Origin: a virus | IMG/VR virus record: IMGVR_UViG_3300041991_000007 | Span: 1 to 62,870 of that record | DNA: 62,870 nt | Direction: 5' to 3' (one strand) | Shown: positions 30,083 to 39,485 of the stretch, in pieces | Layout: each line of letters opens with the position of its first letter | How positions within the stretch are numbered: position 1 is the first letter of the stretch | Made by a program: the position numbers and the translations under genes | Notes under the pieces: model-generated | Told to the model about the DNA's origin: nothing | Databases searched by the model: none | Seen by the model: the letters and a program-made list of their open reading frames with translations, nothing else

Positions 30083-30399
30083 CCTGCCCCGATTAAACCG
30101 CGCCCCTATTATGTCCGCGCCTGCCTTATTCGACCCTCCTTGACCGACCCCCATGCGGACCACGGCCCGCCCCGCACCCCTCGTACTCCGCCAAACCACC
30201 GTCCGACACTCATATCTGAGCACTTTTTAGAAAATCTTAGTCGAGGATACTGCGGAGAATTCTTATCCTTAAAATATTATATATCTCAAAATTATTTTTG
30301 CCCCCGGAAAAGATCGGGCCTACCCACTTGCTATCTCTCGCGGCTACCTACATACTAGGCGTACATCAGCCACACCTTGTTGAATCTTATACTGTATCT

Positions 30400-31062
30400 A
30401 TGTCAGCCACACTTACGCACCCTGCACCTATGCCAAGTACATTTAGGGACTCAGTAGCCCTAAGAGCTAGGAATCTCAGATTCCGTGGCATAGGAAACCC
30501 ATTCACATTTTTGGCAGAGATTGGTTTAGTACCGATCAAAGAGTACATATATCGTGGGGCTACAATCATTGACCTGGCAGATGAACTAAATCTACCCGTC
30601 ACCACAATACGTACATGGATAGAAGAGAATGGATATCAGGGGGAGTTAGAGGAAGCTAGCACGCTATCGGCAGAAGGTTATATACGCCAAGGCGAGTTAA
30701 TGCTTAAGTCCGCAGAGAACAAGTTTAACTTGGATAAAGCGAAAGCCATGATCGAGCATGGGCGCTGGATGGCATCTAAGAAAGATAAGAAGACTTATGG
30801 GCAGAGTGCTGCGGAAGTAGGCCAGCAAGCAGCAGTATCTTACACGTTCCTTATAGGGGATAATGCAGCCATACAGGTAAATGGGAACCCACATGGGCCT
30901 GATGCACGCGCACTGAATGTAGAGAAGCCGAATGACACGCCAGTAGAGTTTAGGTTGGGAGATACTAATCCGTTCCAAGTTGAACGACCGCCTGACTACT
31001 TACAGCGAACACACTCTGACTTTCCTGTAGTAGCTCCTATCGACAACCCGGATGAAGTGTAA
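30400..31062 (+). CDS. terS: Terminase small subunit
   Basis: 220 residues from the ATG at 30400. A TTG at 30298 and an ATG at 30430 are alternatives and none has a good ribosome site. The middle holds a helix-turn-helix (ATIIDLADELNLPVTTIRTWI), followed by a long helical section (LMLKSAENKFNLDKAKAMIEHGRWMASKKDKKTYGQ), as in phage TerS proteins that bind the packaging site and form a ring. The stop overlaps the TerL start (TAATG). The position directly before TerL makes the call firm. Confidence 0.82.
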   Translation: MSATLTHPAPMPSTFRDSVALRARNLRFRGIGNPFTFLAEIGLVPIKEYIYRGATIIDLADELNLPVTTIRTWIEENGYQGELEEASTLSAEGYIRQGELMLKSAENKFNLDKAKAMIEHGRWMASKKDKKTYGQSAAEVGQQAAVSYTFLIGDNAAIQVNGNPHGPDARALNVEKPNDTPVEFRLGDTNPFQVERPPDYLQRTHSDFPVVAPIDNPDEV

Positions 31063-32564
31063 TGGATGCCGACGATCTAATCCTTGCACAGAAGCCAGAC
31101 TTTAAGAAGACAGCGCTAGCTAATGCGTCTAAGGCGTTTGTCTATAAAGCAGAGCCTACTTTAACGCGATTACATAACGATCGCGGGTTAGACTTGCAGT
31201 ACATAGAAGGCCCAGTAGGTTCGGGTAAGTCTACTGGTTGTATGATGGAAGTGCTGATGCGTGCAATGCGCCAGCAGCCAGATGACCAGAATGTACGCCG
31301 TAGTCGATGGGTGTTTGTGCGTAATACGTATCCTGAGCTTAAGACCACAACAATTAAGACGTGGCAGCAGTGGGTGCCAAACGATATTGCGCCCATAGTG
31401 TACTCGATGCCGATACAATGCCGCTTCAAGCAGAAGATGGCAGATGGTACTAGCGTAGACCTTGAGATATATTTCATGGCGCTAGATACCGCAGAAGACG
31501 TTAAGAAGCTACTGTCACTGGAACTTACAGGCGCGTATATAAACGAAGGTCGTGAGATTCCTGTAGAAATTGTAGATGGTCTTCTAGAACGTATTGACCG
31601 ATATCCAGAAACAAAGAAAGATGCTGAGGGCAATAAATTATTCGGCGCTACTGAGCCGGGCATTATTGTGGACTCAAACCCACCACGCACAACTCACTGG
31701 TGCTATACAAAGTTTGAGGAAGGTTCGACACCAGAAGGATGGCGCCGGTATAAACAGCCACCTGCCGTATTCTGGAATGGGGAGGGTTGGGAGCTAAATC
31801 CTGACGCAGAGAATCTAAGCCACCTATCTGACAACTATTACATGCGTCAGATGGCTAAGAGCGAAGAAGCCATCCGTGTGAACCTTGCTGGTGAGTATGG
31901 TATGACTCGCCGTGGTAAGCCAGTCTTCTCTAAATTCTCGGAAATGAAGCATGTTGCGAAAGAGATTATATTACCTAGGCGTGGCACTAGCATACTTCTT
32001 GGCATTGACTTTGGCCTCACTCCTGCATGTATTATTGCTCAGTTAAACTTTAAAGGATTAGTTTTACTTGATGAGCTACCCGCAACAGATGAAAGCTTAG
32101 AAGACTTCCTAGATAACTATATACTTCCTCTACTACGAAATAAGTATAGCGGCTATAGTGTAGTAGCTAGCGGCGATCCGGCTGGCGGTCAAAGGTCTGG
32201 ATTAACTAAGATGACTGCTATACAGATGATGACTATGCGGGGTATTAAGACATACCCTGCATTGACTAATAAGTTTTCTACACGTAAAGAAGCAGTAGAC
32301 TTCTTCTTAGGTCGTGATGAAGGATTTGTTATTAGTCCACATCTAACACATACCCGCGAAGTAATGGGGGCAGGTTACGTATGGAAAGAGACACGTAACA
32401 ATCAAGGCAAGGTATTAGATATCGCAGATAAGAATGAGTTTTCGCATATGGCGGACGCGATTCAGTATCTTGCATTGTACGCACGTCATGGCGCGGGCAG
32501 TGGCATGCGGGCGCTAGGGTCGAACGTGGTCACACCGAAAGCCCCGGCGCACCTGTGGGCTTGA
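31062..32564 (+). CDS. terL: Terminase large subunit
   Basis: 500 residues. The ATPase Walker A EGPVGSGKSTG has GSGKST at 53-58, followed by RNTYPELKTTTIKTW, typical of podovirus-type TerL. The nuclease half has ILLGIDFGLTPACIIAQL near 320 (first catalytic D), SGDPAGGQRSG, and HMADAIQYLALYAR near the end (last catalytic D). It pumps DNA into the prohead and cuts it; with a circularly permuted genome a headful mode is likely. The end is rich in G and A. Confidence 0.95.
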   Translation: MDADDLILAQKPDFKKTALANASKAFVYKAEPTLTRLHNDRGLDLQYIEGPVGSGKSTGCMMEVLMRAMRQQPDDQNVRRSRWVFVRNTYPELKTTTIKTWQQWVPNDIAPIVYSMPIQCRFKQKMADGTSVDLEIYFMALDTAEDVKKLLSLELTGAYINEGREIPVEIVDGLLERIDRYPETKKDAEGNKLFGATEPGIIVDSNPPRTTHWCYTKFEEGSTPEGWRRYKQPPAVFWNGEGWELNPDAENLSHLSDNYYMRQMAKSEEAIRVNLAGEYGMTRRGKPVFSKFSEMKHVAKEIILPRRGTSILLGIDFGLTPACIIAQLNFKGLVLLDELPATDESLEDFLDNYILPLLRNKYSGYSVVASGDPAGGQRSGLTKMTAIQMMTMRGIKTYPALTNKFSTRKEAVDFFLGRDEGFVISPHLTHTREVMGAGYVWKETRNNQGKVLDIADKNEFSHMADAIQYLALYARHGAGSGMRALGSNVVTPKAPAHLWA

Positions 32565-32617
32565 CGGCCTGTGCGCGAGTCTCTAGGGTTGGACTATCGG
32601 CACATCGGGGCAAGAGT

Positions 32618-33097
32618 ATGGACGGCATCCAGTTAGGTGTTTACGTGGTTAATAAAACACTAACAGAATTATTTGCACCTAAGTTTGACAGCCCTAGTGC
32701 TAGGATTCAGTTGCTAGCTACTGGACTACAAGAATCTAAATTCATAGATCGAGTGCAAAGGGGCAATGGCCCAGCACATAGTTTATGGCAAGAAGAACCC
32801 AATGGAATTAAAGCGGTACTAGGGCATAGAGTTGTAGGCCCAATTCTAGTAGATATCTGCAACAAGTTAGGAGTATCAGCAGATTGGGAAACTATATACA
32901 AGGAAGTAATTAACAACGATGAACTTGCTTGCAGTGTCGCTAGGTTAATTCTGTACGCAGATGGTAACCCACTACCACAGGTAGGAGATAGCGATGGTGC
33001 TTGGCAGTGTTACATTCGTAATTGGAGGCCCGGTAGACCGCGTGTCGAGTCTTGGGCCGCAAACTACGCGCTTGCGCAGGAGCAGGTCGATGGCTGA
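32618..33097 (+). CDS. Lysozyme-like protein (probable endolysin)
   Basis: 159 residues from the ATG at 32618; the open frame extends upstream into the terL end but the homologous part starts here. LLATGLQESKFIDRVQ with E39 in the QES position fits the catalytic glutamate of lysozyme/transglycosylase folds. GPAHSLWQEE, then LACSVARLILY and the end WQCYIRNWRPGRP are shared by a phage family I know beside terminase and spanin genes. No signal peptide. It would cut peptidoglycan at lysis, exported by a holin. Confidence 0.75.
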   Translation: MDGIQLGVYVVNKTLTELFAPKFDSPSARIQLLATGLQESKFIDRVQRGNGPAHSLWQEEPNGIKAVLGHRVVGPILVDICNKLGVSADWETIYKEVINNDELACSVARLILYADGNPLPQVGDSDGAWQCYIRNWRPGRPRVESWAANYALAQEQVDG

Positions 33098-33425
33098 TTT
33101 GCCGGACGGTACAGGTTTGTTGGGTGTACTCGGCACAGGCGTAGCAGGAATAGCAGCAGGGTTTTTACTATTACGTAAATACCTTTCAGGGGATTCCGTA
33201 GAGCGCGCAGGTAATGACGCACAACTACAGATCATAACAATGCTGCAAGAGCAGGTTAAGCAAGAGCGTTTGCGTGCCGATCAAGCAGTAGCCGCTAGGG
33301 ATGCGGCAGTAGAGCAGATTAGTCAATTACGTGCTCAAGTTGCGCAACTATCTGTACAAGTTCAGAGTTTACAAAATCAAATCTCTACAGCTGGAGCGGT
33401 ACAAAATAACGTGCCGAAGCAGTAA
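33090..33425 (+). CDS. Membrane protein with coiled coil, holin-like
   Basis: 111 residues from the ATG at 33090 (ATGGCTGA overlap with the lysozyme-like gene). A glycine-rich hydrophobic helix at residues 9-33 (LLGVLGTGVAGIAAGFLLL) is followed by a long charged/Q-rich coiled coil. One membrane helix with a soluble tail fits a class III-like holin or a lysis accessory. Position in the lysis cassette supports this. Confidence 0.65.
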   Translation: MADLPDGTGLLGVLGTGVAGIAAGFLLLRKYLSGDSVERAGNDAQLQIITMLQEQVKQERLRADQAVAARDAAVEQISQLRAQVAQLSVQVQSLQNQISTAGAVQNNVPKQ

Positions 33426-33676
33426 TGACTACCCACGAATGGTGTAAGCACCATCAAGGTTGGTTAGGCGCACTGATGCTATGTATCGGTGCGTTCGCTA
33501 TTGGGAGTCTTACTACCACTATAATTGAAGGTAGAATCAATAAACGACTCTCCGCACAAGAGACTATTAATTCTGCGCAAGATCAAATGATGGTAGCAAA
33601 TAGAAAGACAATAGAAGATTTACGTAGTAGAATACGTATACTAGAACAGGATAAGTGCTATGATGGAAAGCATTAA
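33425..33676 (+). CDS. Membrane protein, second holin-like candidate
   Basis: 83 residues. A helix at residues 13-33 (LGALMLCIGAFAIGSLTTTII) is preceded by a short N-terminus and followed by a charged coiled coil (NRKTIEDLRSRIRILEQD). The ATG overlaps the preceding stop (TAATG). It resembles its neighbour in layout, and either could be the holin. Confidence 0.65.
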   Translation: MTTHEWCKHHQGWLGALMLCIGAFAIGSLTTTIIEGRINKRLSAQETINSAQDQMMVANRKTIEDLRSRIRILEQDKCYDGKH

Positions 33677-34040
33677 GCCATACCTATGGATAGCAGAACT
33701 AGTCTTAGTAGGACTACTGGCATTCTGCTGTGTCATGGCTGGTTACAACTACGCGCATAAAGATGTAGCATTAGTACAGAGTAAATTAGATACTGCAAAT
33801 GATGCTATAGCGCAAAGAGATAAAACCATAAAAGATTTTGAAGCCGCTACTAAGCAAGCCCAAGCTGATGAAGCTGCGGCTAAATTAAGAGAAGCTAAAG
33901 CAAAAGAAGATTTAGCTACTTTTAAAGCGGACAATAAAAAGAAAGATACAGCCTTTACGAAAAGCACAATTAGTATCGTAAAGAAACCAGAATGCGCAGT
34001 GCTTAAGGAGCGCTTATGTCCAGCCGCTATGGGATACTAA
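33660..34040 (+). CDS. Rz: Rz-like inner-membrane spanin
   Basis: 126 residues. An N-terminal membrane anchor (YLWIAELVLVGLLAFCCVMAG, residues about 8-28) is followed by a long periplasmic coiled coil (KLDTANDAIAQRDKTIKDF...). This is the i-spanin layout. The Rz1-like gene starts inside its end in another frame, as in lambda-type pairs. It would link to Rz1 across the periplasm to fuse the membranes in the last step of lysis. Confidence 0.82.
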   Translation: MMESIKPYLWIAELVLVGLLAFCCVMAGYNYAHKDVALVQSKLDTANDAIAQRDKTIKDFEAATKQAQADEAAAKLREAKAKEDLATFKADNKKKDTAFTKSTISIVKKPECAVLKERLCPAAMGY

Positions 34041-34312
34041 TACTAGCCCTAGGACTAGTAGGCTGTGGTCAAACTAGGCCAACTCAAATACATGAGGTAC
34101 AAGTTCCAGTCTATAAGTATGTAGCTGTACCTGCTAAATATACAGCACATATAGATATAGCAGAGCCGGTAGTCACAGAAGAATGTGGCCCGGCTGATAC
34201 TGTATGTGAAATGCGTCAAGTCGCATATAAGCGCAAACTAGGGTTGCAGCAATGCAATAAACAACTTGACGAAATAATGTTTATTCAAGGGAAAGATACT
34301 AATGGCAACTGA
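34016..34312 (+). CDS. Rz1: Rz1-like outer-membrane spanin lipoprotein
   Basis: 98 residues. A signal sequence ILILALGLVGCG ends in a lipobox (LVGC, lipidated C17). The mature part is short and P/V/Y-rich (VQVPVYKYVAVPAKY), then contains three more cysteines. It overlaps the Rz end by 25 bp and the portal start by 11 bp. A lipoprotein o-spanin fits a Gram-negative host. Confidence 0.82.
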   Translation: MSSRYGILILALGLVGCGQTRPTQIHEVQVPVYKYVAVPAKYTAHIDIAEPVVTEECGPADTVCEMRQVAYKRKLGLQQCNKQLDEIMFIQGKDTNGN

Positions 34313-36293
34313 TGATGCAGAACTAGGCCAGTTTGGTTTAGGGGAAGTAGCCAATACTAAACTAGAAGACGAGTTGTCGCAGTTAGTACAGCGGCACTAC
34401 CTAGATGCGCGTCAGCATAAGATGAACGCAGGAATTACAGAGCGTTTACTACGAAACTTACGCGCCAAGAAATGTAAGTATCAACCAGACGAAGAGACAT
34501 TACTAGGCCCATATAATGATGTATATGTGGGATTATGCTCGCTAAAAGCGCGGGCAGCCTCGTCGTGGCTTATTGACATAATCTCAAGTAATCTAGATAA
34601 ACCTTGGACACTTGACCCTACGCCAGAACCAGAGCTACCTGAAAAATTAATGGAGCAAGCTATACAGATGCTTCTCCAAGAGCTACCTAATTTTAATTCG
34701 TTTGACGCATTAAAAGATAGGGCTACTCAAGTTAAATCTGCGCTACAAGACTTTAGCCAAAAGGAAGCTAAAGACGCTACACAAAGAATGGAGACGCGCA
34801 TTAATGACCAGATGACAGAAGCAGACTGGCTTAATGTGTACGCTAACTACGTAGATGATTTGACAGTATTTCCTACGGCATTTATGCGTGGGCCAATAGA
34901 AGTTAATACTTTAGACCCTGAATGGAAAGGTAATCAATTTGTGGTTAAGCAGAAGGCTGTACCGCATATGCGGGTAATCAGTCCTTTCGATGCTTACCCT
35001 GCCCCTAACGCCACCAGCATACAACATAGTGAATATTTCATCGAAGCGCGTGAATGGAGACACGCCGAGGTTCATAATCTTATAGGTGTACCTACTTTTG
35101 TAGAATCTACTATTCGACAGGTATTAAAAGCATACGAAGATGGCTACGTTCCGACAAAGATGGAAGATAATGTCAGAGCTAATCTTGAAGATAGGGACAA
35201 GATTCTACGTCACAAAAAAGGGTTGGAAGTTGTTATCTTCAACGGTAAGATTCTTGGGAAGCATCTAGTAAAGTTCGGCGCAATCATAGATGATCCGCAA
35301 AAGTTTTATGAAGCGGAAGTATGGTGCATAGGTGCTTACACAATTCGAGCCGTACTTAATCCTAGTCCCGTAGGTGCGCGTCCTGTCTACTGCACTTCGT
35401 ATACCAAAGTTAATGGTAGTATATGGGGGCAAAGCGTAATTGATTTAGTATATGATACACAGCGCGTATGTAACGCAGCCGTGCGATCATTAGTGCGTAA
35501 TATGGGTTACGCTAGCGGCCCTATTGGTGAAGTAATCAATGATCGACTTGCAGAGACAGAAGATGAACTATCTATAGCACCATATAAAATCTATAGAGTA
35601 GGCCCAGATATTACAGGAACAGGTGCGCCAGCATTCCGTTTCCATAATGTCACATCTATCTCTAAGGATTTAATGGATGTATTCCAGCAATTCAGTAAGG
35701 TAGCCGATGATTTATCTGGTGTACCTGCATATGTTTTAGGTAATCCACAAGTAGCAGGCGCAGGTAGAACCCTAGGCGGTTTATCTATGCTAATGGGTAA
35801 TGCGGCTAAAGGTATTAAACAGGTACAGCTTAATATAGATAGAGATATTATATCTAGAGTAGTAGGTGCATACTACTATTACAATATGTCTACGTCTAAT
35901 GATCCGGGTATTAAAGCTGATGCTAAGGTAGTAGCACGCGGCGCGACAGGTCTACTACAGCGAGAACTTGCACAGACTCGCACAGTCGAAGTGTTACAGC
36001 TATTGACTCCGTATGCTGCGCAGGGTTTAATAGACAAGAACGCGCTAGATTATATCCTACGCGCTATCCTGCAAGGCACTGGATTGCCGGTAGATAAGAT
36101 AGTCCCTGACCCGGATGCGGCCTCAAATGTACAGGATTTGGCTAGCCTACTAGGTAGTCAAGGGCAGGGAAGTCAAACACAGGCGTTCAACCGTGGAACA
36201 AGTACGCCAGTGCAGCTACCCCCGCAAAGCCAGCCACCGCCTATGGCAAGTGGTGGAGCACCATTTCCACAAGTAGGTTCAATGGCGCATTAG
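34302..36293 (+). CDS. Portal (head-tail connector) protein
   Basis: 663 residues, the usual size for the connector of T7-like and other podoviruses. Mostly helical, with PDEETLLGPYNDVYVGLCSLKARAASSWLIDII near the start and MSTSNDPGIKADAKVVARGATGLLQRE near 545, and a Q/P/G-rich disordered end. The GNPQVAGAGRTLGGLSMLMGNAAKG segment near 480 is the conserved region of podoviral portals. A dodecameric ring at the vertex is expected; it receives the terminase and later the tail. Confidence 0.9.
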   Translation: MATDDAELGQFGLGEVANTKLEDELSQLVQRHYLDARQHKMNAGITERLLRNLRAKKCKYQPDEETLLGPYNDVYVGLCSLKARAASSWLIDIISSNLDKPWTLDPTPEPELPEKLMEQAIQMLLQELPNFNSFDALKDRATQVKSALQDFSQKEAKDATQRMETRINDQMTEADWLNVYANYVDDLTVFPTAFMRGPIEVNTLDPEWKGNQFVVKQKAVPHMRVISPFDAYPAPNATSIQHSEYFIEAREWRHAEVHNLIGVPTFVESTIRQVLKAYEDGYVPTKMEDNVRANLEDRDKILRHKKGLEVVIFNGKILGKHLVKFGAIIDDPQKFYEAEVWCIGAYTIRAVLNPSPVGARPVYCTSYTKVNGSIWGQSVIDLVYDTQRVCNAAVRSLVRNMGYASGPIGEVINDRLAETEDELSIAPYKIYRVGPDITGTGAPAFRFHNVTSISKDLMDVFQQFSKVADDLSGVPAYVLGNPQVAGAGRTLGGLSMLMGNAAKGIKQVQLNIDRDIISRVVGAYYYYNMSTSNDPGIKADAKVVARGATGLLQRELAQTRTVEVLQLLTPYAAQGLIDKNALDYILRAILQGTGLPVDKIVPDPDAASNVQDLASLLGSQGQGSQTQAFNRGTSTPVQLPPQSQPPPMASGGAPFPQVGSMAH

Positions 36294-36308
36294 CGCATAG
36301 GTGATAAT

Positions 36309-36557
36309 ATGTCAAAGCAAAATAGCATGACCAGCAATCCGGGTGCGCAAGGCTACGCCAGTTTTGGTAGCAGCTTTAAGCAGGAAACTAGCAATATAAA
36401 GGGTAGTAGCCTACCCATGTCGCAGACTATCGCTAATCCGGGCAAAGGCCCGATGAACCCTAGTGGTGGCGGCAAAGGCCCAGCGATGCTTAAGTTCGGC
36501 CCGGCTAAGGTTCCGAAGCCCGCAAAGAACCGGGCAGGATTTACTACATCGGATTAA
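36309..36557 (+). CDS. Small Gly/Pro-rich protein between portal and scaffold
   Basis: 82 residues with many G, P, S and K (GKGPMNPSGGGKGPAMLKFGPAKVP). Probably unfolded and perhaps a minor head protein. No family recognised. Confidence 0.72.
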   Translation: MSKQNSMTSNPGAQGYASFGSSFKQETSNIKGSSLPMSQTIANPGKGPMNPSGGGKGPAMLKFGPAKVPKPAKNRAGFTTSD

Positions 36558-36559
36558 TT

Positions 36560-36760
36560 ATGGATAAGAGTTTACTAGACGATGTACGTAGAGCGAGCGC
36601 TACAGGGGTCAATAGACCCCTGTTAGCATATTGGAAGGCAAGATTAGAAGAACTTAAAAATAATCTGATTCATGGTAGCCCTGAAATGTATAGAGAGATA
36701 CGTGGACGGGCACTAGAAGCAGAAGAATTTATTAAAATCCTCGAAAGTGTAAAGGAGTAA
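36560..36760 (+). CDS. Small helical protein between portal and scaffold
   Basis: 66 residues, helical (PLLAYWKARLEELKNNLIHG, then EMYREIRGRALEAEEFIKIL). It begins two bases after the preceding stop. A perfect 9-bp hairpin (36602-36623) lies inside the coding start. Function unknown; a head-assembly accessory by context. Confidence 0.72.
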   Translation: MDKSLLDDVRRASATGVNRPLLAYWKARLEELKNNLIHGSPEMYREIRGRALEAEEFIKILESVKE

Positions 36761-36764
36761 TACA

Positions 36765-37730
36765 ATGGCTGAGAATGTATCTGCGTTGCCTAGCTCAATG
36801 CAAGCACGTCGCGCTGCTTTGGAAACACAGAATAATGATCCTGCATCTGCCCCGGCACCTGCCCCGGCACCTGCCCCGGCACCTACACCTACTCCAACTG
36901 AACCTGTAGAGGCTAAGGTTACTATTAGCCGCGCAGAATTCAATGACCTACAGGCGGCGGCTGGCAAGGCCCGCGCTGCCGAAGGGCGCACCGAAGCGCT
37001 GCAAATGGACGTGGAAGCCCTCACCCGGCGCTTGACAGAGCTTGAGGATGGCTCTAAGGGTAGTCCCAAGCCCGCAGCAAAGCCCGCAGCGAGCGCAGAT
37101 CCATGGGAACCGACACCAGTTGAGTACAGCGAAGATGATCTGAAAGACTACGGCGAAAGCAAAGGTTTTGTCGCTAAGGTTATTCAGGAAGCTTTAAATA
37201 AAGAGCTACCTAAGATCGTTGCCCGGCTCGACGCTATCGAAGAACAGATTACTGGCGTCCGTACTATCGCAGAAGGAGCCTCTAAGACTGCAAGTGGGGT
37301 AAAGGCTAAAACCTATACTGACCAAGTGCGGGAAAAGGTAGGTAACTTTGATGAATGCACAGGACATAAAAACTGGCGTGACTTCACCGAAGCGACAGAT
37401 CCAGATACAGGATATACTTACGCAGAACTAATCCAAAACAATTTCGCTAGAGAGAATGTTATTGGTATGGTTCGTGTGTTTGATAAGTTTAAGGAGAAGT
37501 ACGGCGTAGGCAAAGCCCCGGCAGCTACAGGTTATGAAGGGGGAATGCCGAACGGTGGTGGCGGATCGGATGAAGAAATCGACACCGGCCCGAAAATGCT
37601 ACCGTTTAGCAAGCGAAAGGAAGCGCACAAGCAATACATCAACAAGGAAATCAGTTACGAAGACTACGAGCGTATTAAGTCTGAGTATGACGCCGCCGAC
37701 CGTGAAGGCCGAGTGGATTATAACAAGTAA
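36765..37730 (+). CDS. Scaffolding protein
   Basis: 321 residues, acidic and helical. An N-terminal AP-repeat linker (residues ~27-45) is followed by a coiled coil (LQMDVEALTRRLTELED), a charged core and a glycine-rich hinge, then a helical basic end (KRKEAHKQYINKEISYEDYERI) that fits a capsid-binding tail. Its place directly before the major capsid gene is that of podoviral scaffolds, which fill the prohead and exit before packaging. Confidence 0.8.
   Translation: MAENVSALPSSMQARRAALETQNNDPASAPAPAPAPAPAPTPTPTEPVEAKVTISRAEFNDLQAAAGKARAAEGRTEALQMDVEALTRRLTELEDGSKGSPKPAAKPAASADPWEPTPVEYSEDDLKDYGESKGFVAKVIQEALNKELPKIVARLDAIEEQITGVRTIAEGASKTASGVKAKTYTDQVREKVGNFDECTGHKNWRDFTEATDPDTGYTYAELIQNNFARENVIGMVRVFDKFKEKYGVGKAPAATGYEGGMPNGGGGSDEEIDTGPKMLPFSKRKEAHKQYINKEISYEDYERIKSEYDAADREGRVDYNK
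36848..36883. repeat. Three perfect 12-bp repeats in the scaffold gene
   Basis: Three copies of TGCCCCGGCACC encode the repeated APAP linker near the scaffold N-terminus. Confidence 0.88.
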
Positions 37731-37746
37731 GATCGGAGAATAGAAA

Positions 37747-38682
37747 ATGGCCGTACCTGCCGCAAGTGGCTACCCCCAGTACAGCAATAGTCTTATTACA
37801 CCGCTTTTCCGCATGGACTTGCTGGAACGGTTCTATACCACCACGGTCTACAGCGATATTTCTACCACGGAATATACTGGTGACTTGCAGAAGGGTGGCG
37901 ACCAGATTACCTTCATGCGTGAACCGAAGGTAGTTGTTCGAGACTACGATAAGAATGGTAAGATCATCCACGACACCATTGATGGTGAACCCGTGACGAT
38001 GACGATTGATTACGCCAAGACGTTCTCAATCAAGATGAATCACATCGACGAACGCCAGATTCAGAACTTCGACAAGTGGAAGGCTGCCTTCCTTAAGTCT
38101 GCGGGTTATGAACTGACACGGGCCATTGACCCGCAGTTGATGACTGAAATGTGGACGAATGTTGCAGCGTATAACCAAGGCGCTACCGCAGGTCTAGTAT
38201 CTAAGAATATCAACTTAGGTACTACCGGCGCTCCGCTAGCAGTTACTTCGGCTACAATTCCGCTAGTGCTAGCGCAGGTTTATCAGGTTCTAGATGAAGC
38301 CCTAGCTCCGCGCGAAGGTCGATTCATGGTGCTACCGTCTGCCGCAATCACTGTGCTAAAGAATAGTGAACTGCGTTTAGCGTATGCTACCGGACTAAAT
38401 AGCTCACCGATGGTCAATGGTAAGCTACCGGCAGATATCGCAGGATTTACCATTCTAGAGTCGCAGAACGTCCCGAGTGTAATGGACACTGGTGTTCGTG
38501 CCTACCATGTGGTCGCCGGCGTAAAGATGGCTACCGCATTCGCGGCTCAGATCGAAGATAGCCGTGTTGTCACGGATAAGGACGATTGGGCGAACTACTA
38601 CCAGGGTCTATCGGTATACGGCTTCAAGGTTCTATACCCGGACGCTCTGGTTCACCTGTACGCTTCGTTCAGCGCAAGCTAA
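37747..38682 (+). CDS. Major capsid protein (HK97-like fold)
   Basis: 311 residues, full length with no long propeptide. LERFYTTTVYSDIST, TGDLQKGGDQITFMREP, an IKMNHIDERQI region and a C-terminal YQGLSVYGFKVLYPDALVHLYAS are typical of the P22-independent podoviral capsid proteins with an HK97 fold. Codons are more GC-rich than those of nearby tail genes, as expected for the most abundant virion protein. A GGAG-type site precedes the ATG. Confidence 0.9.
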   Translation: MAVPAASGYPQYSNSLITPLFRMDLLERFYTTTVYSDISTTEYTGDLQKGGDQITFMREPKVVVRDYDKNGKIIHDTIDGEPVTMTIDYAKTFSIKMNHIDERQIQNFDKWKAAFLKSAGYELTRAIDPQLMTEMWTNVAAYNQGATAGLVSKNINLGTTGAPLAVTSATIPLVLAQVYQVLDEALAPREGRFMVLPSAAITVLKNSELRLAYATGLNSSPMVNGKLPADIAGFTILESQNVPSVMDTGVRAYHVVAGVKMATAFAAQIEDSRVVTDKDDWANYYQGLSVYGFKVLYPDALVHLYASFSAS

Positions 38683-38709
38683 TAGACTAATAGCGGGAGT
38701 AAATAAGAA

Positions 38710-39306
38710 ATGGCAACACATCAGTTATATGAAGGCGGCCCTGCTAATAGTACACTTGCCCGTACTCAGTGGCCCGCGTATACCTTCAGCGCAGCAGACC
38801 CGAAGTTTGCTGAGGTCGATGTATCGCAGCATTACGGTACTCCGTATGCCGTGCTACGTCGAGTCTTAGACTTTAAGAATGACTTGGCGCTACGTCGTTA
38901 CTTTACGGATAATGCCGTAGCGTCTACAGATACGCTTAACCTGATTCTAATTCCGAAAGGATGCTTAGTATTAGGTGCGTATCTTGAAGTCGAAGCTCCG
39001 GCAGATGGTGGCGCGATTACGGCTACCGCAGTGACGGCTGGTGGCACCATCTTCGGTAATTCGTCTGGTGCGGTCGCAGTTGATCTAGCTACAGCCGGGG
39101 CACGTTTCTCTGCGCCTGCTGGTGCGTGGATCACAGCTAGTGGTGCAATGTCACTAGCTACAGCGCAGGCAGTCCTAACGCCTGACATGGCCCAGCTTGT
39201 ATTAGCCACAAAGGCTACTGCGGGATTAGCTGGTTTCGGTAATCTACGTCTGAATTATTCGCTGATGATTGTTCAGGCCCGAGAGAACCCGGCCACTAAC
39301 TTCTAA
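38710..39306 (+). CDS. Capsid decoration-like or minor head protein
   Basis: 198 residues, beta-rich and alanine-rich, with VASTDTLNLILIPKGCLVLGAYLEVEAP split into typical beta strands and a long A/T/G-rich second half (ITATAVTAGGTIFG). Genes of this type right after the major capsid protein often encode decoration or head-fibre proteins. GC-rich codons suggest abundance. Confidence 0.7.
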   Translation: MATHQLYEGGPANSTLARTQWPAYTFSAADPKFAEVDVSQHYGTPYAVLRRVLDFKNDLALRRYFTDNAVASTDTLNLILIPKGCLVLGAYLEVEAPADGGAITATAVTAGGTIFGNSSGAVAVDLATAGARFSAPAGAWITASGAMSLATAQAVLTPDMAQLVLATKATAGLAGFGNLRLNYSLMIVQARENPATNF

Positions 39307-39317
39307 GGTGAATACAG

Positions 39318-39485
39318 ATGGCAAGTATGCAGTATGAAGAGGGTAAGGTGTATCTACGTGACGTGCGTTCTGGACAGATTTATCTGTACGAAAGGAATCT
39401 AGCTAGCAACAAGAACTTTGAAGCGCACATCCCGAACCCGGTCAAGGAAGAAGTTAAGCCCGAACCCGAAGGGGATGGTGAGTAA
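39318..39485 (+). CDS. Small acidic protein
   Basis: 55 residues. VYLRDVRSGQIYLYERNLASN, then an acidic, proline-rich tail (EEVKPEPEGDGE). The pattern resembles small head-completion or decoration accessories next to capsid genes, but no family can be named. Confidence 0.72.
   Translation: MASMQYEEGKVYLRDVRSGQIYLYERNLASNKNFEAHIPNPVKEEVKPEPEGDGE

Larger units (their letters stand above)
29929..30399. other. Divergent intergenic region between left and right arms
   Basis: No supported gene in about 470 bp. It contains a hairpin near 29954-29968 (CCCGCA/TGCGGG), the perfect 16-bp palindrome CAAGGGGCGCCCCTTG at 30029-30044, a leftward promoter candidate (30055-30082), a C-rich block (30120-30215) and an AT-rich tract (30220-30300). 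A rightward promoter for the terminase operon should lie here, but I could not assign clear boxes. Confidence 0.6.

Noticed and set aside
30298-30399. Longer terminase small subunit starting with TTG at 30298
   Set aside because: The extra 34 residues have an unusual composition, no ribosome site precedes the TTG, and an ATG at 30400 gives a normal N-terminus.
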